A stretch of DNA of 39,799 bases from WLMZ01 sp037139095 (lineage in GTDB: Bacteria; Actinomycetota; Acidimicrobiia; Acidimicrobiales; Ilumatobacteraceae), in assembly GCA_037139095.1 (NCBI GenBank), contig JBAXHD010000022.1:1-39799 (forward strand), read 5' to 3'. Below the pieces are notes generated by a model. The model saw only the letters and a program-made list of their open reading frames with translations, had not been told where the DNA came from and searched no databases. Within the stretch, counting starts at the first letter, position 1. Each line of letters starts with the position of its first letter. The position numbers and the translations under genes were made by a program. Below, piece by piece: positions 7,924 to 17,706 of the stretch.

Positions 7924-8577
7924 ATGCAGTGTGACCTGTGGGAAGAAGCGATCTCGGCTCGGGCCGATGGCGAGCCCAACACCATCGATCCGCGCCTGCT
8001 CGAAGCGCATTTGTCTGGCTGCCTTTCGTGTCGCACCTTTGCCGAAAATGTTCACGTGTTGCGGCGTTCGGCATCGATTGATCTCGCCGCCTCTGTGCCC
8101 GACTTGTCGGCCCACGTGGTCAAGATTGCGCGAGCGAACGATCGTGGGTCAGTGTGGTGGGTGTTGCGCCTCGGCCTTGCCGTTGTGTCAGCGCAGATTC
8201 TGGTGTTCTCGGTGCCGGCGCTCTTGCTCGGTCACTCGCAGGGCAGCGACGAACATTCGGCGCGGCATTTGGGTTCGTTTGCTGTTGCGTACGCGATTGG
8301 CTTGTTGGTGGTGGCGTTGCGTCCTGCCAAGGCCCGCGGCATGTTGCCGCTGACAGCTTCGTTAGCCGGTTGCCTCGCGGTTACTGCGATTATCGATATA
8401 GCAGAGGGGCGCGTGCCCGCGTTGACCGAGTTTCGCCATATTCCCGAGGTGATTGGCCTTGTGTTGGTGTGGGTCTTTGCCACACCAAAGCGACTGCCGA
8501 CCATTTCAAAAAGGACCGGCTTGCCTCGGCTTCATTCGGTGACGCAGCACGAGCAACAGGCTCAGCGCACCTCGTGA
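7924..8577 (+). CDS. Membrane protein with anti-sigma-type zinc finger (zf-HC2)
   Basis: About 217 residues from ATG 7924; a GTG at 7918 is an in-frame alternative giving 219. The N-terminus has the ZAS/zf-HC2 arrangement: MQCDLWEEAISARADGE followed by H-x3-C-x2-C in AHLSGCLSC. About four transmembrane helices follow (roughly 80-187), ending in a basic cytoplasmic tail. In known anti-sigma factors such an N-terminal domain holds an ECF sigma factor at the membrane. No sigma gene is adjacent, so the partner would be encoded elsewhere. It lies 98-104 nt after the CopC-CopD gene, and a GGGAACT at 7888-7894 resembles an ECF -35 element. The finger is clear; the anti-sigma role is inferred. Confidence 0.75.
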   Translation: MQCDLWEEAISARADGEPNTIDPRLLEAHLSGCLSCRTFAENVHVLRRSASIDLAASVPDLSAHVVKIARANDRGSVWWVLRLGLAVVSAQILVFSVPALLLGHSQGSDEHSARHLGSFAVAYAIGLLVVALRPAKARGMLPLTASLAGCLAVTAIIDIAEGRVPALTEFRHIPEVIGLVLVWVFATPKRLPTISKRTGLPRLHSVTQHEQQAQRTS

Positions 8578-8579
8578 TG

Positions 8580-8603
8580 ATGGGTGGGCGCGAACCCGCC
8601 CAT
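8580..8603. terminator. Bidirectional hairpin between convergent zf-HC2 and clpC genes
   Basis: ATGGGTGGG (8580-8588), loop CGCGAA, CCCGCCCAT (8595-8603) form a 9-bp stem with one T-G wobble, exactly in the 45-nt gap between two stop codons. It lacks a T-tract, which is common for actinobacterial terminators. Confidence 0.5.
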
Positions 8604-8622
8604 GAATGCCCGTGGGGCTTGG

Positions 8623-11184
<2,562 letters not shown>

Positions 11185-11330
11185 GCCCGCCCTTTCAGAG
11201 ACGGTGGATACTTGATTGCGAGTGTATACGTGGGGTGGCACAGTGTGGCGCTGCGTAGCACTATCTCTGCTGTACCAATGACCAATGCGGTCGCTGTTCG
11301 GACTAGTCGTCACTTTTCGCTGCGGTGGCC

Positions 11331-11336
11331 TAGCCT
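11331..11336 (+). promoter_or_regulatory. Candidate -10 element for the polyprenyl synthase gene
   Basis: TAGCCT is followed by 6 nt (TGCGGT) and the GTG start at 11343, with no Shine-Dalgarno, matching the leaderless pattern seen at radA and other genes here. The rest of the 158-nt divergent region back to clpC shows no clear -35. Confidence 0.4.
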
Positions 11337-11342
11337 TGCGGT

Positions 11343-12317
11343 GTGGCAAACACGCCTTTGTTTTCGCTGCCGGGGATGACCGGAGACCGAGTGCGGATCG
11401 AGGACGCACTTCTTGCGTCGGTCCACACCAAAGACGCATATCTCAACGAGCTGGCGCGTCATCTCATCGTGGCGGGCGGCAAGCGCATTCGGCCGGTGCT
11501 TACAGCAGTGGCGTGTCAGGTGGCCAATGGTCCGTGCCTCGACGAAGCCATCCAAGGCGGAATTTCGTGCGAGCTCGTGCAGACCGGTTCGTTGTATCAC
11601 GACGATGTCATTGACGAGTCAGCTACACGTCGTGGCGTCGAGACCGTCAATGCCAAGTGGGGCAATCTTCAAGCGATTCTCGCTGGCGATTTTCTGCTGG
11701 CGCGTGCTTCTGAAATCGCAGCGTCGCTTGGTGCCGAGGTTGCCGGATTGTTGGGCAACACCATCGCCCGATTGTGCGAAGGCGAAATCGAACAACTGCG
11801 TCACACGTACGACGTGAGCCGTCCCGAGTCGTCGTACCTGTCGTCGATCGAAGGCAAGAGCGCCTCGCTCTTCAGCACGGCCACACGCATCGGTGGCATC
11901 GTTGCTCAGCTCGATCGCTCGGTGATCGACGCGCTCACCGATTACGGCTTGGCCTACGGAATGGTGTTTCAGATTGTCGACGACGTTCTCGACATCGTGG
12001 CCACCGATGAGCAGCTGGGCAAGCCAGCGGGGCACGACATGGTCGAAGGCGTCTACACGTTGCCAGTGCTGCGCACCCTCGCTCAGAAGTTACCTGCAAG
12101 CGAAGAGCTGCGTGAGATGCTCGGCCATCCGCTCGATGCAGTGGTGTGCGACAAAGCGCTCTCTATTGTGCGGGCGGGCACGGGTATTGCCGAGGCGATC
12201 GACCTTGCGTCGGCCTATGTGGCAGCTGCCGCCAATGCGTGCGATGCGATGCCATCAAGTGCTGCAACCGAAGCACTTCGGGCGGCCCCACAGGCATTGC
12301 TCGACTCAGTGAAGTAA
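11343..12317 (+). CDS. Polyprenyl diphosphate synthase (long-chain, menaquinone tail type)
   Basis: A 324-residue trans-isoprenyl diphosphate synthase that condenses isopentenyl diphosphate with an allylic primer. Both aspartate-rich motifs are intact: DDVID at 87-91 (after GSLYH) and DDVLD at 213-217. GGKRIRP (45-51) binds the substrate diphosphate. The general pattern resembles hepta/octa/nonaprenyl synthases (IspB/HepT/GrcC) rather than short-chain farnesyl synthases; the exact chain length cannot be read. GTG start at 11343. With a MenJ-like reductase 1.2 kb away it recalls the mycobacterial grcC1-menJ neighbourhood, supporting a role in menaquinone side-chain synthesis (inference). Confidence 0.93.
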   Translation: MANTPLFSLPGMTGDRVRIEDALLASVHTKDAYLNELARHLIVAGGKRIRPVLTAVACQVANGPCLDEAIQGGISCELVQTGSLYHDDVIDESATRRGVETVNAKWGNLQAILAGDFLLARASEIAASLGAEVAGLLGNTIARLCEGEIEQLRHTYDVSRPESSYLSSIEGKSASLFSTATRIGGIVAQLDRSVIDALTDYGLAYGMVFQIVDDVLDIVATDEQLGKPAGHDMVEGVYTLPVLRTLAQKLPASEELREMLGHPLDAVVCDKALSIVRAGTGIAEAIDLASAYVAAAANACDAMPSSAATEALRAAPQALLDSVK

Positions 12318-12342
12318 CCGCACAGACTGGATCTCGGTTGGT

Positions 12343-13014
12343 ATGCAGGTTCTCGACGTCGCCTTCATTGTTGCGATTGCGATTGTCGTTTTCTTTGCGA
12401 ACAACGAGATCAACAAACGTCGTGTTGCGCGTTATCGCGCCGTAGCCGCAGCCAACGGTCTCGAGTTCGACCCAGGCGATCCGTCAAACATCACATCGCT
12501 CGATTTCGAATTTTTGAGGCGCGGTTCGAGCAACAAGGCAACCTTCACGATGTGGCGCCCAGGGTCCTACTCGAATCGAGTGTTCCAGTACCGCTATGTC
12601 ACTGGCTCGGGCAAGGACCGTCAGGTGTACAACCACACGTGCGCGTTGGTAGCTCTGCCCTTCGAAGCGGCGCGCACGCGTCTTCGTCCCGAAGGGTTCG
12701 CGACTCGCCTGTTGAACAAAGTTGGGCTCGACGACATCGAGCTTGAAAGCCCAACGTTCAACGATCGGTACCGAATCACATCGGCCGACAAACAGTTCGC
12801 CACTGCCTTGCTGGATCCATCGATGATGGGCTGGTTGCTCGAGGTTCCGTGTGAGCTCGATCTCTATCTGCTTGGTTCGTGGCTCCTGACCGTAGACGAC
12901 CAACGATCGGCAGAGGAGCTCCCCGACCTTCTCGTGCGTTCGGAGGCGCTGGTGACCCACATGCCAACCGTGATGCAGTCGCTCTATCCACCTGCAGGGC
13001 GTCCCTCGCCGTGA
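12343..13014 (+). CDS. Uncharacterised membrane-anchored protein upstream of LemA
   Basis: A 223-residue protein with one N-terminal transmembrane helix (about 5-22) and a basic stop-transfer (NEINKRRVARYR), so the bulk is likely cytoplasmic. The soluble part includes WRPGSYSNRVFQYRYVTGSG and the segment FNDRYRITSADKQFATALLDP, resembling the soluble domain of DUF3137-like proteins often linked to LemA; this similarity is from memory and not certain. Its stop overlaps the lemA GTG start (GTGA at 13011-13014), so the two are translationally coupled and probably act together. It starts 25 nt after the polyprenyl synthase. No enzymatic motif was recognised. Confidence 0.8.
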   Translation: MQVLDVAFIVAIAIVVFFANNEINKRRVARYRAVAAANGLEFDPGDPSNITSLDFEFLRRGSSNKATFTMWRPGSYSNRVFQYRYVTGSGKDRQVYNHTCALVALPFEAARTRLRPEGFATRLLNKVGLDDIELESPTFNDRYRITSADKQFATALLDPSMMGWLLEVPCELDLYLLGSWLLTVDDQRSAEELPDLLVRSEALVTHMPTVMQSLYPPAGRPSP

Positions 13015-13541
13015 ACGGACTCGTTCTCGCCTTGGTTTGCTTGATCGGAGTCGGTGGCCTTTCGTATGCCGTGTTGTACAACGGGCTGCGCTCAGCCGCC
13101 AACCGGGTGATCACGGCATGGGCCGGCATCGAAGCCGAATTGCAGCGGCGAAATGACCTCATTCCCAACTTGGTGGCAGCGGTCCAGGCCAACGCAGAGC
13201 ACGAGCGCTCGGTCATCGAACACGTCGTACGCGCTCGTGCTGCAGGCGCTGCAGTGGGCGCAAGCCGCGAGACGATCGCTGCGGCCGATGCAGAAATGAG
13301 TTCGTTGCTGCCGCAGGTTTTCGTGTTGGCAGAAGCGATGCCCACCCTGCGCACGAGCGAATCGTTTCTCGCGCTGCAAACCGAACTTGCGACCACCGAG
13401 GATCGCCTTGCGGCGGCGCGTCGGTACTACAACTTCAAGGTCCGCGATCTCAACAACTTGGTGGACTCGGCGATCAGCGGTGCGATCGCCCGCAAACACG
13501 GCGTGGCGGCTGGCGATTACTTCGGCGAGTCGAAGGTCTAA
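13011..13541 (+). CDS. lemA: LemA family protein
   Basis: A 176-residue protein starting at GTG 13011, which overlaps the preceding stop by 4 nt; an upstream extension in the same frame lies inside the previous gene and is rejected. It has a short N-terminal transmembrane helix (about 3-22) and then the LemA hallmark NRVITAWAGIEAELQRRNDLI with PNLV, followed by long helices and the conserved ending AARRYYNFKVRDLNN. LemA proteins form a four-helix cytoplasmic domain of unknown biochemical role, frequently beside HtpX or TPM-domain proteins. Its stop is only 7 nt from the stop of the convergent MenJ-like gene. Confidence 0.93.
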   Translation: MNGLVLALVCLIGVGGLSYAVLYNGLRSAANRVITAWAGIEAELQRRNDLIPNLVAAVQANAEHERSVIEHVVRARAAGAAVGASRETIAAADAEMSSLLPQVFVLAEAMPTLRTSESFLALQTELATTEDRLAAARRYYNFKVRDLNNLVDSAISGAIARKHGVAAGDYFGESKV

Positions 13542-13548
13542 TCAGCGG

Positions 13549-14802
13549 CTAGGCGTTGGGTGCCAAACGCACGATCTTGTCGATGGCCTTATAGGCAATC
13601 TCGGCTGGACCCATCTCGTCGGGGCGAAGCAGATTCGACATGATGCGCAGTGCCCATTCCATCAGCGAACGATTGTGCATTCCGGCTCGAGTGAGCTCGC
13701 GCATAAGTGCGGGACGCCCGATGATTCGAGCAAACAGACGGGCCATCTTGAAGTACTGCCCGAATTCGTTATCGAGGAGTCGCGGGTAACGCTGCAGCAC
13801 CGAGGCGTCGCGCGAACTCAGTGCTTCGTGCAATACGTCGGCCGCCATTCGGGCGGTCTCGTACGCGTAGTCGATGCCCTCGCCGTTGAAAGGATTCACA
13901 CTGCCCGCAGCATCGCCTACTACTAAGTAGGTGGGTCCGGCGATGGGCCCGATAGAGCCGCCCATTGGGATGCGACCCGATGCTGGGTCGCACAGCGCTT
14001 GGTCGGGTGAGAGCTGCCAACGGTCGGCAATCGACTGCGCATGCGACTCGAGCAGATGCGCCGGGTTTACGCTCTTGAAATCGCGGAAAGTGCTCAGCAG
14101 CCCGACGCCTACGTTGACGGTGCCGTCGCCGACGGGAAAGATCCATCCGTAGCCGGGCAGCACATTGCCCTTTCGATCTTTTACGTCGAGCACTGATTCG
14201 ATGAGCACTTCGTTGTGCCGCGGCGATTCCCAGTAGGCCCGGATCGCAGTGCCGAATGGCCAATCGCGCGTTCGGAATGTTCCGAGCGATCGGCCGAAGC
14301 GACTGTCGGCGCCGTCGGCAACCACTACATACTTGGCGTGCAACTCGTAGGGTTCGCCGCCCTCGGCTTGCACCATCGCACCGCGAACAAAACCACGTTC
14401 GACGATTGGGGTCAGCGCCTCGCAACCCTGAATCAACGTGGCGCCCGCCGCGACGGCGTTGGCGGCGACGATGCCGTCGAGTTCGTTACGACGCACGACG
14501 AATCCGTGGTCGGGGTAGATGGCGTGCGAAGGCCATGGCACTTCGAGTTCGCGGTCGCTCGCCACAAGACGCAGACCGTTTACCTGATGGAACGTGGTCA
14601 GCGTTGTTGACAATCCCATATCGACGAGTTGCTTCACCCCACGTGGGGTGAGGGCATCGCCGCAGGTTTTGTCTCGCGGAAAGCTGCTCTTCTCGACAAT
14701 GGTGACCGAGTGGCCACGTTTGGCGAGCCAGTACGCAGCAGCAGCGCCCGATGGGCCGCCGCCGACCACAAGCACCTCGCACGCGTGGTCAGACTCGGTC
14801 AT
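13549..14802 (-). CDS. Geranylgeranyl reductase family FAD oxidoreductase (MenJ-like)
   Basis: A 417-residue flavoprotein. The N-terminal Rossmann motif GGGPSGAAAAYWLAKRG (14-30) is followed by the family signature SSFPRDKTCGDALTPRG with C47. A second FAD motif, GDAAGSVNPFNGEGIDYA, lies in the last third. The family reduces isoprenoid double bonds; mycobacterial MenJ saturates one bond of the menaquinone side chain. With a polyprenyl diphosphate synthase nearby and a respiratory cytochrome c 33 nt upstream on the same strand, a menaquinone-tail reductase is the likeliest role (inference). Alternatives are archaeal-like lipid or carotenoid modification. The start is at 14800-14802 (MTESDHACEVLVVGGG). 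Confidence 0.88.
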   Translation of the reverse strand: MTESDHACEVLVVGGGPSGAAAAYWLAKRGHSVTIVEKSSFPRDKTCGDALTPRGVKQLVDMGLSTTLTTFHQVNGLRLVASDRELEVPWPSHAIYPDHGFVVRRNELDGIVAANAVAAGATLIQGCEALTPIVERGFVRGAMVQAEGGEPYELHAKYVVVADGADSRFGRSLGTFRTRDWPFGTAIRAYWESPRHNEVLIESVLDVKDRKGNVLPGYGWIFPVGDGTVNVGVGLLSTFRDFKSVNPAHLLESHAQSIADRWQLSPDQALCDPASGRIPMGGSIGPIAGPTYLVVGDAAGSVNPFNGEGIDYAYETARMAADVLHEALSSRDASVLQRYPRLLDNEFGQYFKMARLFARIIGRPALMRELTRAGMHNRSLMEWALRIMSNLLRPDEMGPAEIAYKAIDKIVRLAPNA

Positions 14803-14835
14803 GACCGGCCCAACCTGTGCCAGGCCGCATAGCGA

Positions 14836-15648
14836 CTACTTGCCGGCTGGTGTGCCTGGGCGGGGAACGGTGCCCACGTGCAGAACTTTGTCGGCCTTGA
14901 ACACCGTGTCGACATTGTCGAAGTTGGCGGAGCCGCCCTTGATGGCTGCATAAATCTTCGCACTGGGGCTACACCACAGGTTGTACTCGGCAGCCCACTG
15001 CGTGCTGGTTGGATCGGCGCCGGCGAGGTCATAGCGCTCGTGACAAACAACGGCCAAGATCTGAGCTTCGGTCAATGCGCCGCCGCCCTTGGTGCCCTGC
15101 ATTGGCATGTAGTTTCCGTTGTAGCCAAGGTGACCCAGCGAGGCGTCGCCGTAGGGGCCAACCCCGGTGTCTTTGTAGGCCTGGCTACCGGTGTAGACGA
15201 GGTTCAGCTGATCTTCGATGTGGGGGAAGGTCTTGAGCAGCGCGCCGCCTGAGAACTGGCGACCGACGCCGCCGCCACCGGCGGCACCGTGACACGACGC
15301 GCAGCCCGAGTACACAACGACGCCGTCGGCAATTGCGCCCGTGGCCTTGTGGGCTTGTGGCTTGAGACCCTGCACGTACATGAAGCCCCAGATGGGGAGC
15401 AGGCTCAGAGTGGCCATTGCCCAAAACGGAATCTTCTTGCGAGTCTTGGCTGCCGCGATGAACGCTGGGTCGGGTCGAGCGGCCGGCGGTGCCGCTGGCG
15501 CAGACTTGGCCGGAGCACTCGCGGCTGCGGCGACAGCGGGGGTTGCTGCAGCGACAGTGGCAGGGGTCGCGGCAGCAGTCGTGCTGTCGCCTTCGGCTGA
15601 TCGGCGCTCTTTGGAGCGCTTCAGGAGATGCTCGGGAATTTCAGTCAC
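14836..15648 (-). CDS. Membrane-anchored monoheme cytochrome c with MTEIPEHLLKR N-terminal tag
   Basis: A 270-residue protein. Residues 1-72 are cytoplasmic: the motif MTEIPEHLLKRSKERR and a long Ala/Pro/Thr-rich linker. One transmembrane helix (73-93) carries the rest outside. A single heme c site CASCH lies at 116-120, with M181 or M183 in NYMPMQG as the likely sixth ligand. The N-terminal tag is shared with the cytochrome b C-terminal subunit encoded 2 kb away, tying this protein to that complex, where it could accept electrons from Rieske or the diheme cytochrome and pass them to an oxidase. GTG start at 15646-15648 with Shine-Dalgarno GAAAGGA. It is divergent from the bc/Complex I operon and leads into the MenJ-like gene. 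Confidence 0.88.
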   Translation of the reverse strand: MTEIPEHLLKRSKERRSAEGDSTTAAATPATVAAATPAVAAAASAPAKSAPAAPPAARPDPAFIAAAKTRKKIPFWAMATLSLLPIWGFMYVQGLKPQAHKATGAIADGVVVYSGCASCHGAAGGGGVGRQFSGGALLKTFPHIEDQLNLVYTGSQAYKDTGVGPYGDASLGHLGYNGNYMPMQGTKGGGALTEAQILAVVCHERYDLAGADPTSTQWAAEYNLWCSPSAKIYAAIKGGSANFDNVDTVFKADKVLHVGTVPRPGTPAGK

Positions 15649-15974
15649 TGGATTCCTTTCGCAGCGTCTGTGCGAGACACGTACGACTCAAGGTTTACTA
15701 CGACCCGCCACTGTAGAGCGCGGCGCGCTCGAAACGAGAATTGCTGCGATAAGTCTCGGTGCATCGGCCACGAACTTTCTTGCACTAATTCACAACCATG
15801 CTGTCAGTGGGGGTGCGCGTGGTAAACCTGTAGCCAAGCAGTGCCAATCGCGAAATCAGTTGTCCTCAAACTGGAAGTTGCGGTGGTGCGCGCGACTACA
15901 GTTCGTGCGTAGTTTCACAACTACAAGTTCGCGTTCAGTTTCAACACGCCCAAAAACGGAAAGGCGACGTCACG
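15649..15974. promoter_or_regulatory. Divergent intergenic region driving cytochrome c (-) and the bc/nuo operon (+)
   Basis: This 326-nt space, the only long gene-free stretch, must hold promoters for both directions. Plus-strand TANNNT candidates are TACAGT 15897-15902 and TAGTTT 15910-15915. A minus-strand candidate is TACAGT at 15715-15710. An inverted repeat GTAGTT-TCAC-AACTAC occupies 15909-15924, within the plus-strand candidate promoter. A Shine-Dalgarno-like GGAAAGG is at 15958-15964. No convincing -35 hexamers, small gene or RNA gene was seen. Confidence 0.45.
15909..15924. promoter_or_regulatory. Inverted repeat, possible operator of the bc/nuo operon
   Basis: GTAGTT (15909-15914), TCAC, AACTAC (15919-15924) is a perfect dyad. 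The flanks carry related half-sites, CTACAGTTCG just before (15896-15905) and CTACAAGTTCG (15921-15931). It overlaps a candidate -10 and lies about 50 nt before the first start codon, a position suited to repression or redox control. The binding protein is unknown. Confidence 0.35.
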
Positions 15975-16457
15975 TTGCTCCTCGCAATCGACATCTCCAC
16001 ATGGCCTGGCGTCAACCAAGCGTTTCTCTTTTCGTTTGCGCTGACACTGGTGCTCACGCTCGCTGTCATCCCGTATGGCAAACGACGACCCATCGGCACG
16101 CCCTTCACATGGGGTGAGTCCATGATCGCTGCCGTCTACGCGCTCACGGTTATGTTCATCGCCTACGGCGTTGTTCCCGACCGCTGGATTCAGCACGCCG
16201 ACAAGAACCTCAAGTGGAACAAGCAGAAACTGCTCTTCGGTCCGTTCGACATCTTGAAGGCCAAGGTCTACGGCGGGCACTTCCCGTTCACGGTCTCGTA
16301 CCAAGAAATTCGCGACATCATCGTTGTCGTCATTCACTTGATCTTCTTCGGCCTTCAGATCTGGATTTGGATCTGGTGGCAAAATCGCGGCAAGAAGACC
16401 GCCAGCACTGAACTTGAGACCAGCACCTATGGTCGCCCACTGGTGAAGAAGGCCTGA
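15975..16457 (+). CDS. Uncharacterised membrane protein, first gene of bc/nuo operon
   Basis: A 160-residue protein starting at TTG 15975, with GGAAAGG 10 nt upstream. Three transmembrane segments are visible (about 17-36, 48-68 and 112-137; the last is very aromatic, IWIWIWWQ). Between the second and third is a conserved-looking hydrophilic stretch (VVPDRWIQHADKNLKWNKQK). The C-terminus is basic and cytoplasmic (STYGRPLVKKA). No named family was recognised. It is followed after 4 nt by the ferredoxin gene and then the cytochrome b genes, so it is probably a dedicated subunit or assembly partner of that complex, perhaps the membrane dock of the ferredoxin (inference). Confidence 0.75.
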   Translation: MLLAIDISTWPGVNQAFLFSFALTLVLTLAVIPYGKRRPIGTPFTWGESMIAAVYALTVMFIAYGVVPDRWIQHADKNLKWNKQKLLFGPFDILKAKVYGGHFPFTVSYQEIRDIIVVVIHLIFFGLQIWIWIWWQNRGKKTASTELETSTYGRPLVKKA

Positions 16458-16461
16458 GCTC

Positions 16462-16875
16462 ATGGCACGTACCGACGCCAATCCACCGATGCCGCTGTGG
16501 TCATCTGAGTATCAACTCGTCGAGGTTGATGCCGACTATCTCAGCAAGGCGGTGAAGCCCAAGCAGTTCATTCATATCGATCAGACCGAGTGCATCATGT
16601 GCGAAGGCTGCGTCGATATCTGCCCTTGGAAATGCATTCACATGGTGGCCCCTGAGGCCATCGCTGAAGCAACCGGCACAGAACTTCCGGGTAACGACCC
16701 AGCAGACAATGTGCTGTTCATCATCGACGACGATGTGTGCACCCGTTGCGCACTCTGCGTCGATCGCTGCCCAACCGGAGTCATCATTTTGGGCAAAGTC
16801 GGCACGGCAGGAGCCACCGGCGACACGCATACACGTACGAACAATCACGGCTACGCCTACGGCTTGCGGCTGTAG
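16462..16875 (+). CDS. Double [4Fe-4S] ferredoxin encoded with the cytochrome b6f-like complex
   Basis: A 137-residue iron-sulfur protein. The first cluster motif is C44-x2-C47-x2-C50-x3-C54 (CIMCEGCVDIC), followed by PWKC. The second is C93-x2-C96-x2-C99-x3-C103 (CTRCALCVDRC). About 38 residues, longer than in classic bacterial ferredoxins, separate the cluster motifs. A 40-residue N-terminal extension (MARTDANPPMPLWSSEY) and a His/Thr-rich tail flank the clusters. No signal peptide is present, so it acts in the cytoplasm. It resembles NuoI-type ferredoxins, but a separate true nuoI exists at 29842. Its place just before the cytochrome b genes suggests electron exchange with the n-side of that complex (inference). 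Confidence 0.9.
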   Translation: MARTDANPPMPLWSSEYQLVEVDADYLSKAVKPKQFIHIDQTECIMCEGCVDICPWKCIHMVAPEAIAEATGTELPGNDPADNVLFIIDDDVCTRCALCVDRCPTGVIILGKVGTAGATGDTHTRTNNHGYAYGLRL

Positions 16876-16890
16876 AGGAGACCACAGATC

Positions 16891-17676
16891 ATGGCCAATA
16901 TCCTCGATGAGAATCCACGACCGACGCTGAAAGATCGCGTCACCAAGGTCAACGGATCGGTACAAGGCAGTCAGGCATGGAACAGCATTTTCCGTCCTGG
17001 CAGCATCTTCCGTAAGGGCTACACCGATAGCCCACGTAACCGCAGTTACGTCATCATGAACTCGGTGCTGTATCACCTGCACCCAGTGAAGGTGAAGCGT
17101 CACGCAGTGAAGGTGAGCTACACCCTGTGCCTTGGCGGCCTCAGCTTCTTCTTGTTCATTCTGCTCACGGTCACTGGCATCTTCTTGATGTTCTTCTACC
17201 GACCAGAAGCAACACAGGCATGGAACGACATCAACCACTTGCAGACCTCGGTGGCCTTCGGGTTACTTGTGCGAAACATGCACCGATGGGGCGCGCACCT
17301 CATGGTGCTCAGCGTCTTCTTGCACATGGCTCGCGTGTTTTACCACGGCGCCTACAAGGCTCCTCGTGAGTTCAACTGGGTGATCGGCATCATCTTGCTG
17401 GTGCTCACCTTGATGTTGTCGTTCACCGGCTACCTGCTCCCATGGGACCAGTTGGCGCTGTGGGCGGTGACGGTGGGTACCAACATGATGGGGTACACGC
17501 CGGTGCTCGGATCGCAGGTGAGATTCGTCTTACTTGGCGGGGCCGAAATCGGCCCCGAGACGTTGCTGCGTTGGTACGTGCTTCACGTGCTGTTCTTCCC
17601 GTTCATCATTGTCATCTTTATGGCCATCCACTTCTGGCGTGTCCGTAAAGACGGCGGCATTTCGGGTCCGCTGTGA
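16891..17676 (+). CDS. Cytochrome b6-like subunit (N-terminal half of cytochrome b, four helices)
   Basis: A 261-residue protein corresponding to the b6 half of a split cytochrome b. The first transmembrane helix carries CLGG with C80, followed 15 residues later by TG and then FFYRP, aligning with the helix in chloroplast cytochrome b6 whose Cys35 binds heme ci. Heme b ligands are H131 and H145 in helix B (14 apart) and H232 and H247 in helix D (15 apart, the b6f spacing). SFTGYLLPWDQ lies in the Qo region and the protein ends in KDGGISGPL, as b6 does. A hydrophilic N-terminus of about 70 residues is longer than in plant b6. It oxidises menaquinol and re-reduces quinone at the n-side. Confidence 0.95.
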   Translation: MANILDENPRPTLKDRVTKVNGSVQGSQAWNSIFRPGSIFRKGYTDSPRNRSYVIMNSVLYHLHPVKVKRHAVKVSYTLCLGGLSFFLFILLTVTGIFLMFFYRPEATQAWNDINHLQTSVAFGLLVRNMHRWGAHLMVLSVFLHMARVFYHGAYKAPREFNWVIGIILLVLTLMLSFTGYLLPWDQLALWAVTVGTNMMGYTPVLGSQVRFVLLGGAEIGPETLLRWYVLHVLFFPFIIVIFMAIHFWRVRKDGGISGPL

Positions 17677-17706
17677 TTGGCCATTGTGATCGAAGGGTGT
17701 TGAGTC

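Noticed and set aside
15341..16117. 258-residue plus-strand frame covering the 15649-15974 intergenic region
   Set aside because: It begins antisense to the cytochrome c gene and ends inside the first operon gene in another frame. No ribosome-binding site or domain; the region is better read as a divergent promoter.
16462..16875. Second copy of nuoI
   Set aside because: Cysteine motifs resemble NuoI, but the protein lacks the NuoI N-terminal membrane-associated segment, has a longer insert between clusters, and a proper nuoI exists at 29842 in the canonical order.
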